A DNA stretch of 64,000 bases from Kitasatospora sp. GAS204B. Its GTDB lineage: Bacteria > Actinomycetota > Actinomycetes > Streptomycetales > Streptomycetaceae. The translations under genes were made by a program, and so were the position numbers. The notes under the pieces were generated by a model that was not told where the DNA came from, did not search any database, and saw only the letters and a program-made list of their open reading frames with translations. The stretch spans positions 344,138-408,137 of the forward strand of contig NZ_JARZAG010000004.1 in NCBI RefSeq assembly GCF_029892155.1, read 5' to 3'. This document shows, piece after piece, positions 7,894 to 16,530 of the stretch (position 1 is the stretch's first letter; every line of letters starts with the position of its first letter).

Positions 7894-9228
7894 GTGGCCC
7901 TGAGCCTGCCCCTCGACCCCGCGTTACGCTTCGGCCGGCCCTGGCCCGAGCTGCTCCGCGCGCTGGCCACCGCGCCGCTGCGCCGTCCCAGCCTGCTGGC
8001 CGCCGCCACCATCCTGCTGGTCTGCGTACCGACGGGTGAGAAGGACGTGACGGCCGCCGTCCACATCACCCCCGCCGACCTCGCCTCGCTGGCCCTGGTC
8101 GCGCTGCTCGCCCTCGACCTGCTGCGCGGCCGCCCGCTCGGCCTGAGCCGCCAGGCCTGCCTGGTCTTCAGCGGTGTGGTCTGCGCGGCCGGCGCCGCCA
8201 CCGTGACCTCGATCGACCCGTCCGCCAGCCTGACCGGCTTCATCCGCCTGGTGCAGATCTTCGTGCTGGTCCCGGCCGCCGTGCTGGCCGCGCTGCGCGA
8301 CCGCACCGATCTGCGCCTGGTGCTCGGCGCCTTCGTGCTGGCCGCGCTGATCGAGGGCGGCGTCGGCGCGGAGCAGTACCTCACGCACACCGGCGCCTCC
8401 TACGCCGGGGAGTCGATCCGGGCGGTCGGCACCTTCGGCGCGCTCGACATCATGGCGATGTCCGGGGTGGTCAGCTTCGGCCTGCTGGCCGCCTTGGCCC
8501 TCGGTCTGACGATCCGTCAGGGCGGTTGGGCGCGGCGCTGGCTGCTCGCCTCGGCGGCGTTCCTGGTGTTCCCGCTCGCAGTCTCGTTCAGCCGGGGCAG
8601 CTGGATCGCCACGGCGGTCGCCGCCACCGTGCTGCTGCTCAAGGCCGACGCCCGGCTCGCGCTGCGCTGGGCGGCGCTGGGGCTGGCGGCGGCGATCGTG
8701 GCGGTCGGCGGGCTCGGTGCGGGCGGTGGCGGGGTGACCGAGCGGCTGGACAGCATCGGCACGGTCTCCGGCGGCAACGAGGACCACTCGGTCAGCGACC
8801 GCTACGACCTGTGGGCCACCGCCCGGGCGATCTGGGCCGACCACCCGGTCACCGGCGCCGGGCCGAAGAGCTTCCCGCAACTGCGCGACTCGCACGCCCC
8901 GCTGCGGCTCTCCTCCGGCAGCGACGCGGCCGACTCCACCATCGGCTTCGAGCGCGAACCGCTGCTCTCGCCGCACAACATGTACTTCCTGGTGCTCTGC
9001 GAGCAGGGCCTGGTCGGCATCGTCGCCTACGGCGGGCTCTTCCTCGCGCTGCTGCTCGGCTGCCTGCGCCGCCGGGGCACCGGCGGCCCGGCGGCGATCG
9101 GACTGCTCTGCTGGGTACTGGTCGACTTCCTCTACGCCGACATCGGCGGCACCACCACCGTGCTCACCTCGGTGATCCTGGGCGTGGCGGCCTGGTGGGC
9201 GCTGCCGGAGCCGGAGCCCGCGCCATGA
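7894..9228 (+). CDS. O-antigen ligase/polymerase-like membrane protein (Wzy-like)
   Basis: A 444-residue polytopic protein with about eleven hydrophobic segments and the O-antigen ligase (Wzy_C) pattern: FPLAVSFSRGSWIATA in one helix, then a long extracytoplasmic loop (roughly residues 275-365) ending in LSPHNMYFLVLCEQGLVG. In this family the PHN-x-YL region is part of the active loop. The predicted role is polymerisation or ligation of lipid-linked repeat units on the outer face. The GTG start lies 7 nt after the upstream stop. The stop overlaps the flippase start by ATGA. Confidence 0.88.
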   Translation: MALSLPLDPALRFGRPWPELLRALATAPLRRPSLLAAATILLVCVPTGEKDVTAAVHITPADLASLALVALLALDLLRGRPLGLSRQACLVFSGVVCAAGAATVTSIDPSASLTGFIRLVQIFVLVPAAVLAALRDRTDLRLVLGAFVLAALIEGGVGAEQYLTHTGASYAGESIRAVGTFGALDIMAMSGVVSFGLLAALALGLTIRQGGWARRWLLASAAFLVFPLAVSFSRGSWIATAVAATVLLLKADARLALRWAALGLAAAIVAVGGLGAGGGGVTERLDSIGTVSGGNEDHSVSDRYDLWATARAIWADHPVTGAGPKSFPQLRDSHAPLRLSSGSDAADSTIGFEREPLLSPHNMYFLVLCEQGLVGIVAYGGLFLALLLGCLRRRGTGGPAAIGLLCWVLVDFLYADIGGTTTVLTSVILGVAAWWALPEPEPAP

Positions 9229-10949
9229 CGCTGAGCCAGGAGGTCCGCCCCGCGCCCCCGGCGGCGCCGCCGGTGGAGCGCGGGCCGTCCTTCCTCGCCA
9301 AGGCCTTCGGCATCACCGCGGTGCTCAGCGCGGCCGGCTCCGCGCTGGGCCTGCTGCGCGACCTGCTGCTGGCCAGGTTCTTCGGCGCCGACTCCGGCAC
9401 CGACGCCTTCCTGGTCTCCTGGACCGTGCCCGAGACGGCCGCGCCGCTGCTGATCGAGGACGCGATGGCCTTCCTGATGGTCCCGGCCTTCAGCCTGGCC
9501 CTGGTGCTGCGCGAGGAGCGTCCGGAAGGACCGGACCCGGTACGGCAGTTGACCGCCGACACGCTGCCCTGGCTGCTCGCCGGGCTGTGCGCGCTGTCCG
9601 GGGCCACCATGCTCTGGGCGCCCGAGGTGGTGCACGCCCTGGCGCCGGGCCTGGCCGACCCGGCGCTCGCGATCACCTGCACCCGGATCACCGCCGTGAC
9701 CATCCTGCCGTTCGGCGTGGCCGGGTACCTGGGCGCCGCGCTGCGCGCCCACCACCGGTTCACCGCCCCCGCCGCCATCTACGTGGCCTACAACCTGGGC
9801 ATCCTCGGGATCCTGACGACCTGTCACCTGCTGCTCGGGGTGCGGGCGGCGGCGCTCGGGGTGGCCTTCGGCAGCCTGCTGATGGCCGGGGTGCTGGTCG
9901 GCCCGTTCGTCCGCGCCCTGCGCGGCGGCCTGCACGGGCGCCGGCGGTGCGCCGCCGACGGGCGCGGGCTGCTGCTCAGCCCGCTCGCGCTGCTGCCGGT
10001 GGCCGTCTTCACGCTCACCCGGCAGTCCCAGGTCTTCATCGAGCGCTACCTCGGCTCGACGCTGCCGGCCGGCACCATCTCGCACCTCAACTACGCGGCC
10101 AAGGTCTCCCAGCTGGCGATGACCACCGCGATCCTGATCTGCACGGTCACCTTCCCGCTGGTTGCCAGGGCGCTGGCGGCCGGCGACCTGGTGGCGGCCC
10201 GCGACCGGGTGGAGAAGGACCTCGGCCAGGCGGCGGCGGTGGTGCTGGCCGGCACGGCGTTCCTGATCGCCTGCGCGCCCGCCGTGGTCTCGCTGCTCTT
10301 CCAGCGCGGCGCGTTCGACGCGGCCGACACCGCCGCCACCGCGCAGGTGATCCAGGTCTACAGCTTCGGACTGCTCGCCCAGGCGCTGATCGGGGTCATG
10401 GTGCGGCCGTTCTTCTCGATGCGCCCGGCCGTCCGGCGGGCCGACGACCCGCGCCCGGACACGGCGGCGGGCCGGGGGCTGCTCGACTGGTACCCGGTCG
10501 CCGCGATGGCCGTCGGGCTGCTGGTCACCACCGTGGTGGGCCTGTCGACCGCCCGGCACTTCGGCGCGCTGGGGCTGGCGGCGGGCAACGCGGCGGGCAT
10601 CACCACCACCGCCGTGCTGCTGCTGCGCGGGCTCGCGCTGCGCGGCATCGCGTTGCGGATGCCGCAGGTGCTGGGCGGCCAGGCCCGGCTGCTGCTGGCC
10701 GGCGCCGCCGCGGCGGCCGTCGGCGGCTGCGCGGCCCGCGCGGTGCACCCGGCGGGGCTGTCGCTGCTGGCCGGCGGCGTGAGCGTGCTCGTGGTCTACC
10801 TGGGGCTCGGCACGCTGCTCGGGGCCCGCGAGCTGGCCGGGCCCCTCGCCCGGCTGGCGGCCCTGCTCCGGGAGAACCGAGCGCCGGCCGAGGGGTCGGC
10901 CGTGGGGGATGACCTGTTGGAGGAAGGAACCTTGCCCGATGGTCGCTGA
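9225..10949 (+). CDS. MurJ/Wzx-like lipid-linked oligosaccharide flippase
   Basis: A 574-residue MOP-superfamily transporter with about fourteen membrane helices. Features shared with MurJ include SALGLLRDLLLARFFGADSGTDAFLVS near the N-terminus, TRQSQVFIERYLGSTLPAGTISHLNYA in the middle and LLFQRGAFDAADT. Its place between polymerase and glycosyltransferase genes suggests it flips the EPS repeat unit rather than lipid II, but sequence alone cannot separate the two. The start ATG 9225 overlaps the preceding stop (ATGA), so translation is coupled. Confidence 0.88.
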   Translation: MTLSQEVRPAPPAAPPVERGPSFLAKAFGITAVLSAAGSALGLLRDLLLARFFGADSGTDAFLVSWTVPETAAPLLIEDAMAFLMVPAFSLALVLREERPEGPDPVRQLTADTLPWLLAGLCALSGATMLWAPEVVHALAPGLADPALAITCTRITAVTILPFGVAGYLGAALRAHHRFTAPAAIYVAYNLGILGILTTCHLLLGVRAAALGVAFGSLLMAGVLVGPFVRALRGGLHGRRRCAADGRGLLLSPLALLPVAVFTLTRQSQVFIERYLGSTLPAGTISHLNYAAKVSQLAMTTAILICTVTFPLVARALAAGDLVAARDRVEKDLGQAAAVVLAGTAFLIACAPAVVSLLFQRGAFDAADTAATAQVIQVYSFGLLAQALIGVMVRPFFSMRPAVRRADDPRPDTAAGRGLLDWYPVAAMAVGLLVTTVVGLSTARHFGALGLAAGNAAGITTTAVLLLRGLALRGIALRMPQVLGGQARLLLAGAAAAAVGGCAARAVHPAGLSLLAGGVSVLVVYLGLGTLLGARELAGPLARLAALLRENRAPAEGSAVGDDLLEEGTLPDGR

Positions 10950-11730
10950 ACTCACCCGCCGTCCCCACCTGCCGCAGCAGGCGATCGACGTCGGCCGCCG
11001 GTCCGGTCGGCCGTGGATCCTGATGTACCACTCGGTGGCCGAGGAGGAGGAGGATCCGTACCTGCTCACGGTCAGCCCCGCCCGGTTCGCCGCCCAGATG
11101 CGCTGGCTGGCCGTGCGCGGCTGGCGCGGGGTGAGCATGCGCGAACTGCTGGCCGCCCGGGCCGCCGGCCGCCGCGACCGGCTGGTCGGCCTGACCTTCG
11201 ACGACGGCTACGCCGACTTCGCCCGTCACGTGGTCCCGGTGCTGCGCGGCTACGGGTTCACCGCCACCGCCTACGTGGTGGCCGACCGCCTGGGCGGCGA
11301 CAACTTCTGGGACGTCAAGGGACCGCGCAAGGCGCTGCTCACTGTCGAGCAGGTGCGCGAACTCGCCGACACCGGTTGGGAGATCGGCTCGCACGGGATG
11401 AGCCACCTGGCGCTGCCCGGGCTGCCCGGACAGCTGCTCGCCGCCGAGGTCGGGGACAGCCGGCTGGCCCTGGCCGAGCTGCTCGGCGGCCCGGTGGGCG
11501 GCTTCTGCTACCCGTACGGCGCGGTGGACGAGCCGGCTGCCAGGGCCGTGCAGGAGGCCGGCTACGACTACGCGGTGGCGATCGACCACAGCCTGCTGGC
11601 CAGCCGCTTCGCACTGCCCCGCTGCTACGTCGGCGACCGCGACGGCGCCTGGCGGCTGCGGGCCAAACGCGGCAGGCACGGCCTGCGGGACGTGGTCACC
11701 GAGCTGCGGCGGCTGGCGGCGACGCGATGA
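10939..11730 (+). CDS. polysaccharide deacetylase (CE4/NodB-like)
   Basis: A 263-residue protein with the NodB fold. The catalytic base and metal Asp pair lie in LTFDDGYADF (D88, D89). The metal histidines lie in EIGSHGMSHLAL (H152, H156), followed by FCYPYGAVDEPA. It would remove N- or O-acetyl groups from the sugar chain, giving a cationic or otherwise modified polymer. No signal peptide is visible, so it may act inside the cell or at the membrane. The ATG at 10939 has the strong RBS GGAGGAAGGA (10918-10927) and overlaps the flippase gene by 11 nt. Confidence 0.92.
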   Translation: MVAELTRRPHLPQQAIDVGRRSGRPWILMYHSVAEEEEDPYLLTVSPARFAAQMRWLAVRGWRGVSMRELLAARAAGRRDRLVGLTFDDGYADFARHVVPVLRGYGFTATAYVVADRLGGDNFWDVKGPRKALLTVEQVRELADTGWEIGSHGMSHLALPGLPGQLLAAEVGDSRLALAELLGGPVGGFCYPYGAVDEPAARAVQEAGYDYAVAIDHSLLASRFALPRCYVGDRDGAWRLRAKRGRHGLRDVVTELRRLAATR

Positions 11731-12857
11731 GGGTGCTGCATGTGATCACCGGCCTGGCCGCGGGCGGCGCCGAGCAGCAACTGCTGCTGACGATCCGTCA
11801 CCTGCCCTCCTCGGTCGACTGCGAGGTGGCCACCCTGACCAATCCGGGCAGCGTGGCGGCGGCACTGCGCGCGGACGGCGTCACGGTGCACGACCTGGCG
11901 ATGCGCGGCAACCGGGACCTGGCGGTGCTGCCCCGGCTGATCCGGCTGATCCGGCACGGACGCTACGACGTGGTGCACACCCACCTCTACCGAGCCGGCC
12001 TGTACGGGCGGTTGGCGGCCCGGCTGGCCGGGGTGCGCACGGTCCTGGCGACCGAACACTCGCTGCACGCCGGGACGATCGAGGGGCGCCCGGTCGGCGC
12101 CGGCGTCAAGTCCCTCTACCTGGCCGCCGAACGGCTCGGTGTCGCCACGGTGGCGGTCTCCGGGCGGGTGGCCGGGACGCTGGCCGACTGGGGCGTGCCA
12201 GGTCGGCGGGTGGCGGTGCTGCCGAACGGTATCGAGGCGGCCGGCTTCGCCGTGCCGTGGGCTCAACGGGTGGAGATCCGGCGGAAGTTGGGCCTGGCCG
12301 GGGATGCTTTCGTGGTCGGCGCGGTGGGTCGCCTGGTGCCCGGCAAGCGGTTCGACGTGCTGGTCTCGGCACTGACCGTGCTGCCGGGTGCGGTGCTGCT
12401 GCTGGTCGGCGAGGGGCCCGAGCGGGCGGCGCTGACCGAGCTGGCCCGCGAGCTCGGGATCGGCTCGCGGGTCCTGCTGATCGGCGAACGCACCGACGTA
12501 CCGGAGCTGTTGAGCGCGATGGACGTGCTGGCCGCGCCGTCGGTCGAGGAGACCTTCGGCCTGGCGGTGCTGGAGGGCCTGGCGGCGGGGCTGCCGGTGC
12601 TGCACAGCGGCTGCCCGGCGCTGGAGGAGTTGCCCGCCGAGGCGGCGCCCGCCGCCCGCAAGCTGCCCTCGACGGTGGCGGCCTACCAGGAGGCGCTGCT
12701 GTCGCTCGGCCCGGCCCCGCTCGCCGTCCCGCTGCCCAGGCCACCCGCCGTGGCGCACTACGACATTGTCCGCACAGCCGGCCAACTGGGCGAGCTGTAC
12801 GAGCGGTTGGGACGGGCCACCGCGCCGGTCCCGGCCGGGAGGGAGAACCGAACATGA
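11727..12857 (+). CDS. GT4-family glycosyltransferase
   Basis: A 376-residue GT-B enzyme. The N-terminus MRVLHVITGLAAGGAEQQLL has the glycine-rich acceptor loop. VAVLPNGIEAAGF and VGAVGRLVPGKRFDVLV mark the donor lobe, and the EX7E motif is in SVEETFGLAVLEGLAAG. It is the second glycosyltransferase of the EPS locus and the only one inside the operon, so the repeat unit built from this locus may be simple (about three sugars) unless distant enzymes help. Both ends overlap their neighbours by ATGA. Confidence 0.92.
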   Translation: MRVLHVITGLAAGGAEQQLLLTIRHLPSSVDCEVATLTNPGSVAAALRADGVTVHDLAMRGNRDLAVLPRLIRLIRHGRYDVVHTHLYRAGLYGRLAARLAGVRTVLATEHSLHAGTIEGRPVGAGVKSLYLAAERLGVATVAVSGRVAGTLADWGVPGRRVAVLPNGIEAAGFAVPWAQRVEIRRKLGLAGDAFVVGAVGRLVPGKRFDVLVSALTVLPGAVLLLVGEGPERAALTELARELGIGSRVLLIGERTDVPELLSAMDVLAAPSVEETFGLAVLEGLAAGLPVLHSGCPALEELPAEAAPAARKLPSTVAAYQEALLSLGPAPLAVPLPRPPAVAHYDIVRTAGQLGELYERLGRATAPVPAGRENRT

Positions 12858-13591
12858 ACGGCACCGAGCGAGGGACCGACCAAGGCGACAACCGGGGCGG
12901 CGACCGGGTGGCCGGCGTCCGCGCGCTGGCCCGCCGCTGGTGGCCGCTGGCCGCCGCGATCCCGCTGGGCGCGGTCGCCGGGGCGGGCTACGCGGTGGCC
13001 GCGCCCCCGGTCTACACGGCCAACTCCTACGTGGTGGTGGTCCCGGACAGCAGCAGCGAGGCCGGCCTGGCGGTGAACTTCGCCCAGGCGTACGGACGGC
13101 TGGCGGCCCAGCCCCAGGTCCTCGCGCTGGCGGCCCCCGACGCCGGCCGCAGCGGCGCCGAGCTGGCCGGCCTGGTCGCCGGGACCACCTCGCCGGACGC
13201 CCCGGTGATCGAGATCGCGGGCAGCGGCGGCCACCCGGCCGACGCGGTGAAGGCGGCGGACGCGGTGGCCAAGGCCCTGATCTCGTTCGCGAACACCAGT
13301 AGCAAGGAGACCGGAGTGAAGCTGGTCCCGCTGGCGGCGGCCGCGGAACCGGACAAGCCGACCACCCCGAGCCGTCAGCTCGACGTCGCGGTGGGCGGCG
13401 CGGCGGGCGTGCTGGTGGGTGCGCTGGCGATGATGGCGCGCCGGAAGCCGAGCACTGCGACCCCGAGCGCGACGCCGGTCGCGACTCCGAGCGCGACTCC
13501 GAGCGCGGCGCCCGAGCCCCTGCCCGTGCCGACGCCGGCGGCCGCCGTCCCGGCGCCGCAGCAGGCCGAACCCGCGCGGAGCAAGAAATGA
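12854..13591 (+). CDS. Wzz-like chain-length / polysaccharide co-polymerase protein
   Basis: A 245-residue two-helix membrane protein. A short cytoplasmic N-terminus leads to TM1 (about 31-50), an extracytoplasmic domain (51-176), a TTPSR motif resembling the PxxP box before TM2, and TM2 (about 177-195). The cytoplasmic tail is Pro/Ala/Thr-rich. This is the Wzz/GumC layout without a fused tyrosine kinase. It should set polymer length with the polymerase and flippase. No separate BY-kinase gene is in the locus. The start at ATG 12854 is coupled to the upstream stop. Confidence 0.75.
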   Translation: MNGTERGTDQGDNRGGDRVAGVRALARRWWPLAAAIPLGAVAGAGYAVAAPPVYTANSYVVVVPDSSSEAGLAVNFAQAYGRLAAQPQVLALAAPDAGRSGAELAGLVAGTTSPDAPVIEIAGSGGHPADAVKAADAVAKALISFANTSSKETGVKLVPLAAAAEPDKPTTPSRQLDVAVGGAAGVLVGALAMMARRKPSTATPSATPVATPSATPSAAPEPLPVPTPAAAVPAPQQAEPARSKK

Positions 13592-14766
13592 CGGCTCCCC
13601 AACCGATCCGGGAGCCCACCCCGGCACCTCGTCCCCCGGCACCTCGTCCCCCAGCGCCGACCGCCGCTGCCGGCTGGACCACCGAGCTGCACCGCGCGGA
13701 CGACACGCTGACCCGGCTCGCGGCGGAGTGGGACGCGCTCGCCGCGCGCTGCCGCACCGCGACCCCGTTCCAGTCCGCCGCCTGGCAGGCGTCCTGGTGG
13801 CGCGCCTACGGGCGCCCCGGGCGGCTGCGGGTGCTGCTGGTCCGCCGGGACGGCGAGCTGGTGGCGGCCGCCGCCCTCGCCGCCGGCCGGACCGGCACCC
13901 TCACCGCCCTCGGCGGGCAGCTGATCGACTTCACCGACGTGCTGCTGGACGACTCCTGCGCCGCCGAGGCCGCCGCCGAGCTGGCCCGCGCGCTGCCGCT
14001 GCGCCGTCCCTGGCAGGCGCTGGACCTGCGGGAGGTGCGGCCCGGGTCGGCCGCCCACCAGGTCTACGCGTGCTGGGCCGGGCGGCGCCATCAGCTGCTC
14101 GACTCGGTCTGCCAGCACCTGCCCGCCGTCCCGATGGAGCAGCTGCTCGCCCGGCTGCCGGGCCGGACCGCGCAACGCAGCCGGGCCAAGCAGCGCAAGC
14201 TGCTGGAGGCCGGCGTGGTGGCCCGCCGGGTGCCGGTCGACCAGGTCGAGGCCGCGATGGGCGACCTGTTGTGGCTGCACGCCCTGCAGTGGGAGAGCCG
14301 CACGGTCACCGCCGAGCACGTCAGCGAGCGCTTCGCGGCCCACCTGCGCGAGTCCACGGCGGGGCTCGCGCGGCACGGCCAGGCGGTGGTCTACCGCTAC
14401 TACCTGGACGAGGAGCTGGTGGCGGTCGACCTGCTGCTGCTCTGCCCGTCCTTCGCCGGCCTCTACCTCTACGGCGCGCATCCGAGGCTGCGGGAGCGGA
14501 TCGACATCGCGGGCCTGCTCTTCGGCACCTCGCTGGAGGAGACGGTCCGCGCGGGCATCCCGGAGCTGAGCCTGATGCGCGGTGAGGAGCCGTACAAGGA
14601 GCGCTGGCGCCCCGAGCACGAACGCAACCACCGCCTGCTGCTCGGGCCCGCCCACCTCGCCGGCGTGCTGAGCCTGCGCCTCGCCCTGGTCCGGGCCCGC
14701 GCGGCGGCCGTCCCGCACCTGCGCGGACCGGTCACCCGCCTGCGGGCGCTCGCCGGCCGCCGCTGA
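13588..14766 (+). CDS. BioF2/CelD-like GNAT acyltransferase
   Basis: A 392-residue protein with the double-GNAT pattern of the Acetyltransf_6 (BioF2/CelD) group. Matching stretches are LAAEWDALAARCRTATPFQSAAWQASWW near the N-terminus and RYYLDEELVAVDLLLLCPSFAGLYLYGAHP in the C-terminal half, followed by LSLMRGEEPYKERW. CelD-type proteins are common in EPS and cellulose loci and are thought to acylate the polymer or its lipid carrier. The start ATG 13588 overlaps the upstream stop by ATGA. The 3' end overlaps the opposing GH26 gene by 35 nt. Confidence 0.85.
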   Translation: MTAPQPIREPTPAPRPPAPRPPAPTAAAGWTTELHRADDTLTRLAAEWDALAARCRTATPFQSAAWQASWWRAYGRPGRLRVLLVRRDGELVAAAALAAGRTGTLTALGGQLIDFTDVLLDDSCAAEAAAELARALPLRRPWQALDLREVRPGSAAHQVYACWAGRRHQLLDSVCQHLPAVPMEQLLARLPGRTAQRSRAKQRKLLEAGVVARRVPVDQVEAAMGDLLWLHALQWESRTVTAEHVSERFAAHLRESTAGLARHGQAVVYRYYLDEELVAVDLLLLCPSFAGLYLYGAHPRLRERIDIAGLLFGTSLEETVRAGIPELSLMRGEEPYKERWRPEHERNHRLLLGPAHLAGVLSLRLALVRARAAAVPHLRGPVTRLRALAGRR

Positions 14767-16189
14767 CCGAGGCCGACGCGGACGGCGACCCGCTCGCGGA
14801 CGGGGTCGCCGACACCGACGCTGCCGCCGACGCTGCCGCCGACGGGGACGGCGACATGGACGCGGACGGGGACGGGGACGCGGACGGGACCGCCGAAGCC
14901 GACCCGGAGGCCGAGGCGGTCGGCGACGGAGCAGCGGACGCCGACGGGACCGCCGCCGCGGACGCCGGCGCACTGGCCGATGCACCGGGAGACCCCACCC
15001 CCGCGCACCCGGGCAGCAGCGGAATCAGCGGCGGCCGCATCCAGGGCAGGTTGCCGAACAGCCCCTGCGGCAGCGGACACGGTGGCGCGGTCGGAGCCGT
15101 CGGCGCGGTCGGCCGGTTCGGAGCCGCTGACGCCTCGCCCTTGGAGCCGCTCAGCAACTGCTGGTAGACCGAGCTGGAGCGCGGATTGCTGCGGCACTCC
15201 CAGAAGCCGTGCGGGCAGTAGTCCGTGACGGTCTGGTAGAGCGTGTCGTGGGTGCGCATCCACTCGACCATCCGGCGCACGAACTCCGGGTTGTCGCCGT
15301 TGCGGAACAGCCCCCACTCCGGGTACGAGACCGGCTTGCCGCGCTTGGCGGCGAACTCCACCTGGTCCTCCAGGCCGTACGGCTCGCGCACGTAGTCGTC
15401 GAAGGTCGCGCCGGCCGGCTGGTCGTAGCTGTCGGTGCCGATGATGTCCACCACGTCGTCACCCGGGTAGCACTTGGTCCAGGCGATCGCGTCCAGCCCC
15501 CGGTTGGGGGTGAAGTCGAAGCGGAACCGCTGCCCGGGCACCGAGCGCATCACGTCGACGATCCGCCGCCAGTCCGCCTTCCACGCGGCCGGGTCGGGCC
15601 GGCAGCGACTGGTGTAGGTGGTGCCGTTCATCTCCCAGCCGAGCACGATCACCGTGTCACCGCCGCCGAGCGCCACCAGCTTCCGGGCGAGCCTGCGGAA
15701 GTGCTGGTCGTACGCGCCCTGCGCACCCTGTCCGAGCAGTTGCGCCACCTTCTCGTCGGGCACGTCGCCCTCGTTGGGGACCAGCATCGGCACGTTGAGC
15801 ACCAGCGTCCGGCCGTGCTGGCCGAGTCGCCACTGCGACCAGAGGGCCAGCATCTTGGTGTCGCCGTCGATGTCGCCCCAGCTGTTTCCGGCCAGATAGG
15901 TGTGGCCGACCTGGAGGTTGGCGCCGCTCAGCCAGTTGGAGAACCTGGCGATCTGCGGGATGTAGTCGTCCCAGGAGCCGACGAAGGCGCCGAACGGCAC
16001 CTCGTGGTCGGCCCGCCGGGTGCTCGGCTTGGGCGCCGGCCCGCGCGGCTGCGTGTTCGACGCGATCGCGCCGTCCACGGCGGCGGGACCGCGGTCGGCG
16101 CTGGTCAGCGGGCTGCCACCGGAGGAGATGCCGGCCGTGCTGAGCAGCAGCAGCGCGGAGGCGGCCAGGGCCAGGCGGCCGATTCGCAT
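14732..16189 (-). CDS. secreted glycoside hydrolase family 26-like glycosidase
   Basis: The 485-residue product has a signal peptide (MRIGRLALAASALLLLSTAG) and a TIM-barrel domain with GH26 character (residues about 60-345). The likely acid/base is E186 in VLGWEMNG and the nucleophile is E291 in YPEWGLF. GH26 enzymes cleave beta-mannans and related beta-glycans. The C-terminus is about 70 residues of low-complexity Ala/Ser/Pro sequence, probably a cell-wall-spanning stalk. The start at 16189 has a perfect minus-strand RBS, GGAGGAGA. It faces the EPS operon and probably trims or releases its polymer. Confidence 0.88.
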   Translation of the reverse strand: MRIGRLALAASALLLLSTAGISSGGSPLTSADRGPAAVDGAIASNTQPRGPAPKPSTRRADHEVPFGAFVGSWDDYIPQIARFSNWLSGANLQVGHTYLAGNSWGDIDGDTKMLALWSQWRLGQHGRTLVLNVPMLVPNEGDVPDEKVAQLLGQGAQGAYDQHFRRLARKLVALGGGDTVIVLGWEMNGTTYTSRCRPDPAAWKADWRRIVDVMRSVPGQRFRFDFTPNRGLDAIAWTKCYPGDDVVDIIGTDSYDQPAGATFDDYVREPYGLEDQVEFAAKRGKPVSYPEWGLFRNGDNPEFVRRMVEWMRTHDTLYQTVTDYCPHGFWECRSNPRSSSVYQQLLSGSKGEASAAPNRPTAPTAPTAPPCPLPQGLFGNLPWMRPPLIPLLPGCAGVGSPGASASAPASAAAVPSASAAPSPTASASGSASAVPSASPSPSASMSPSPSAAASAAASVSATPSASGSPSASASVSGGRRAPAGG

Positions 16190-16518
16190 GGTCTCTCCTC
16201 CAGCACGGGAGCGGTCCAGCACGACGCTGGGCACGGGGGCCGGGCGTTCTGCACGCGGCCGCCCACCGACCGTAAGCTGATGCGCTGTCAGAAAAGCCGA
16301 ATGTCACCCCAAAGTGGACAGTTATCGCGAGCCTGGCCGATCTCGACTGGCCCCGATCGCCGTCCTGATCGATCCTCAGCGGTTTCTGCCGCGTCAACCG
16401 TCGCCGATTCGCGCGGCCTGGTGCCGAGCCGGTCCGCCGACCCCCGTCGAATGTCCGGTTCTGCGCCTGTGGGACCGCAGGGGGGCACCACCGTGCTGAC
16501 GCCCAAGCGCCCACCAGG

Positions 16519-16524
16519 TACCCT
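16519..16524 (+). promoter_or_regulatory. -10 hexamer for a leaderless start
   Basis: TACCCT is followed by CCCGAA and the GTG at 16531, a 6-nt spacing without an RBS. Confidence 0.45.
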
Positions 16525-16530
16525 CCCGAA

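Noticed and set aside
9132..11138. Long minus-strand open frame across the flippase gene
   Set aside because: Low-complexity Gly/Gln/Arg translation typical of antisense frames in high-GC DNA; the plus strand encodes a recognisable MurJ-like protein.
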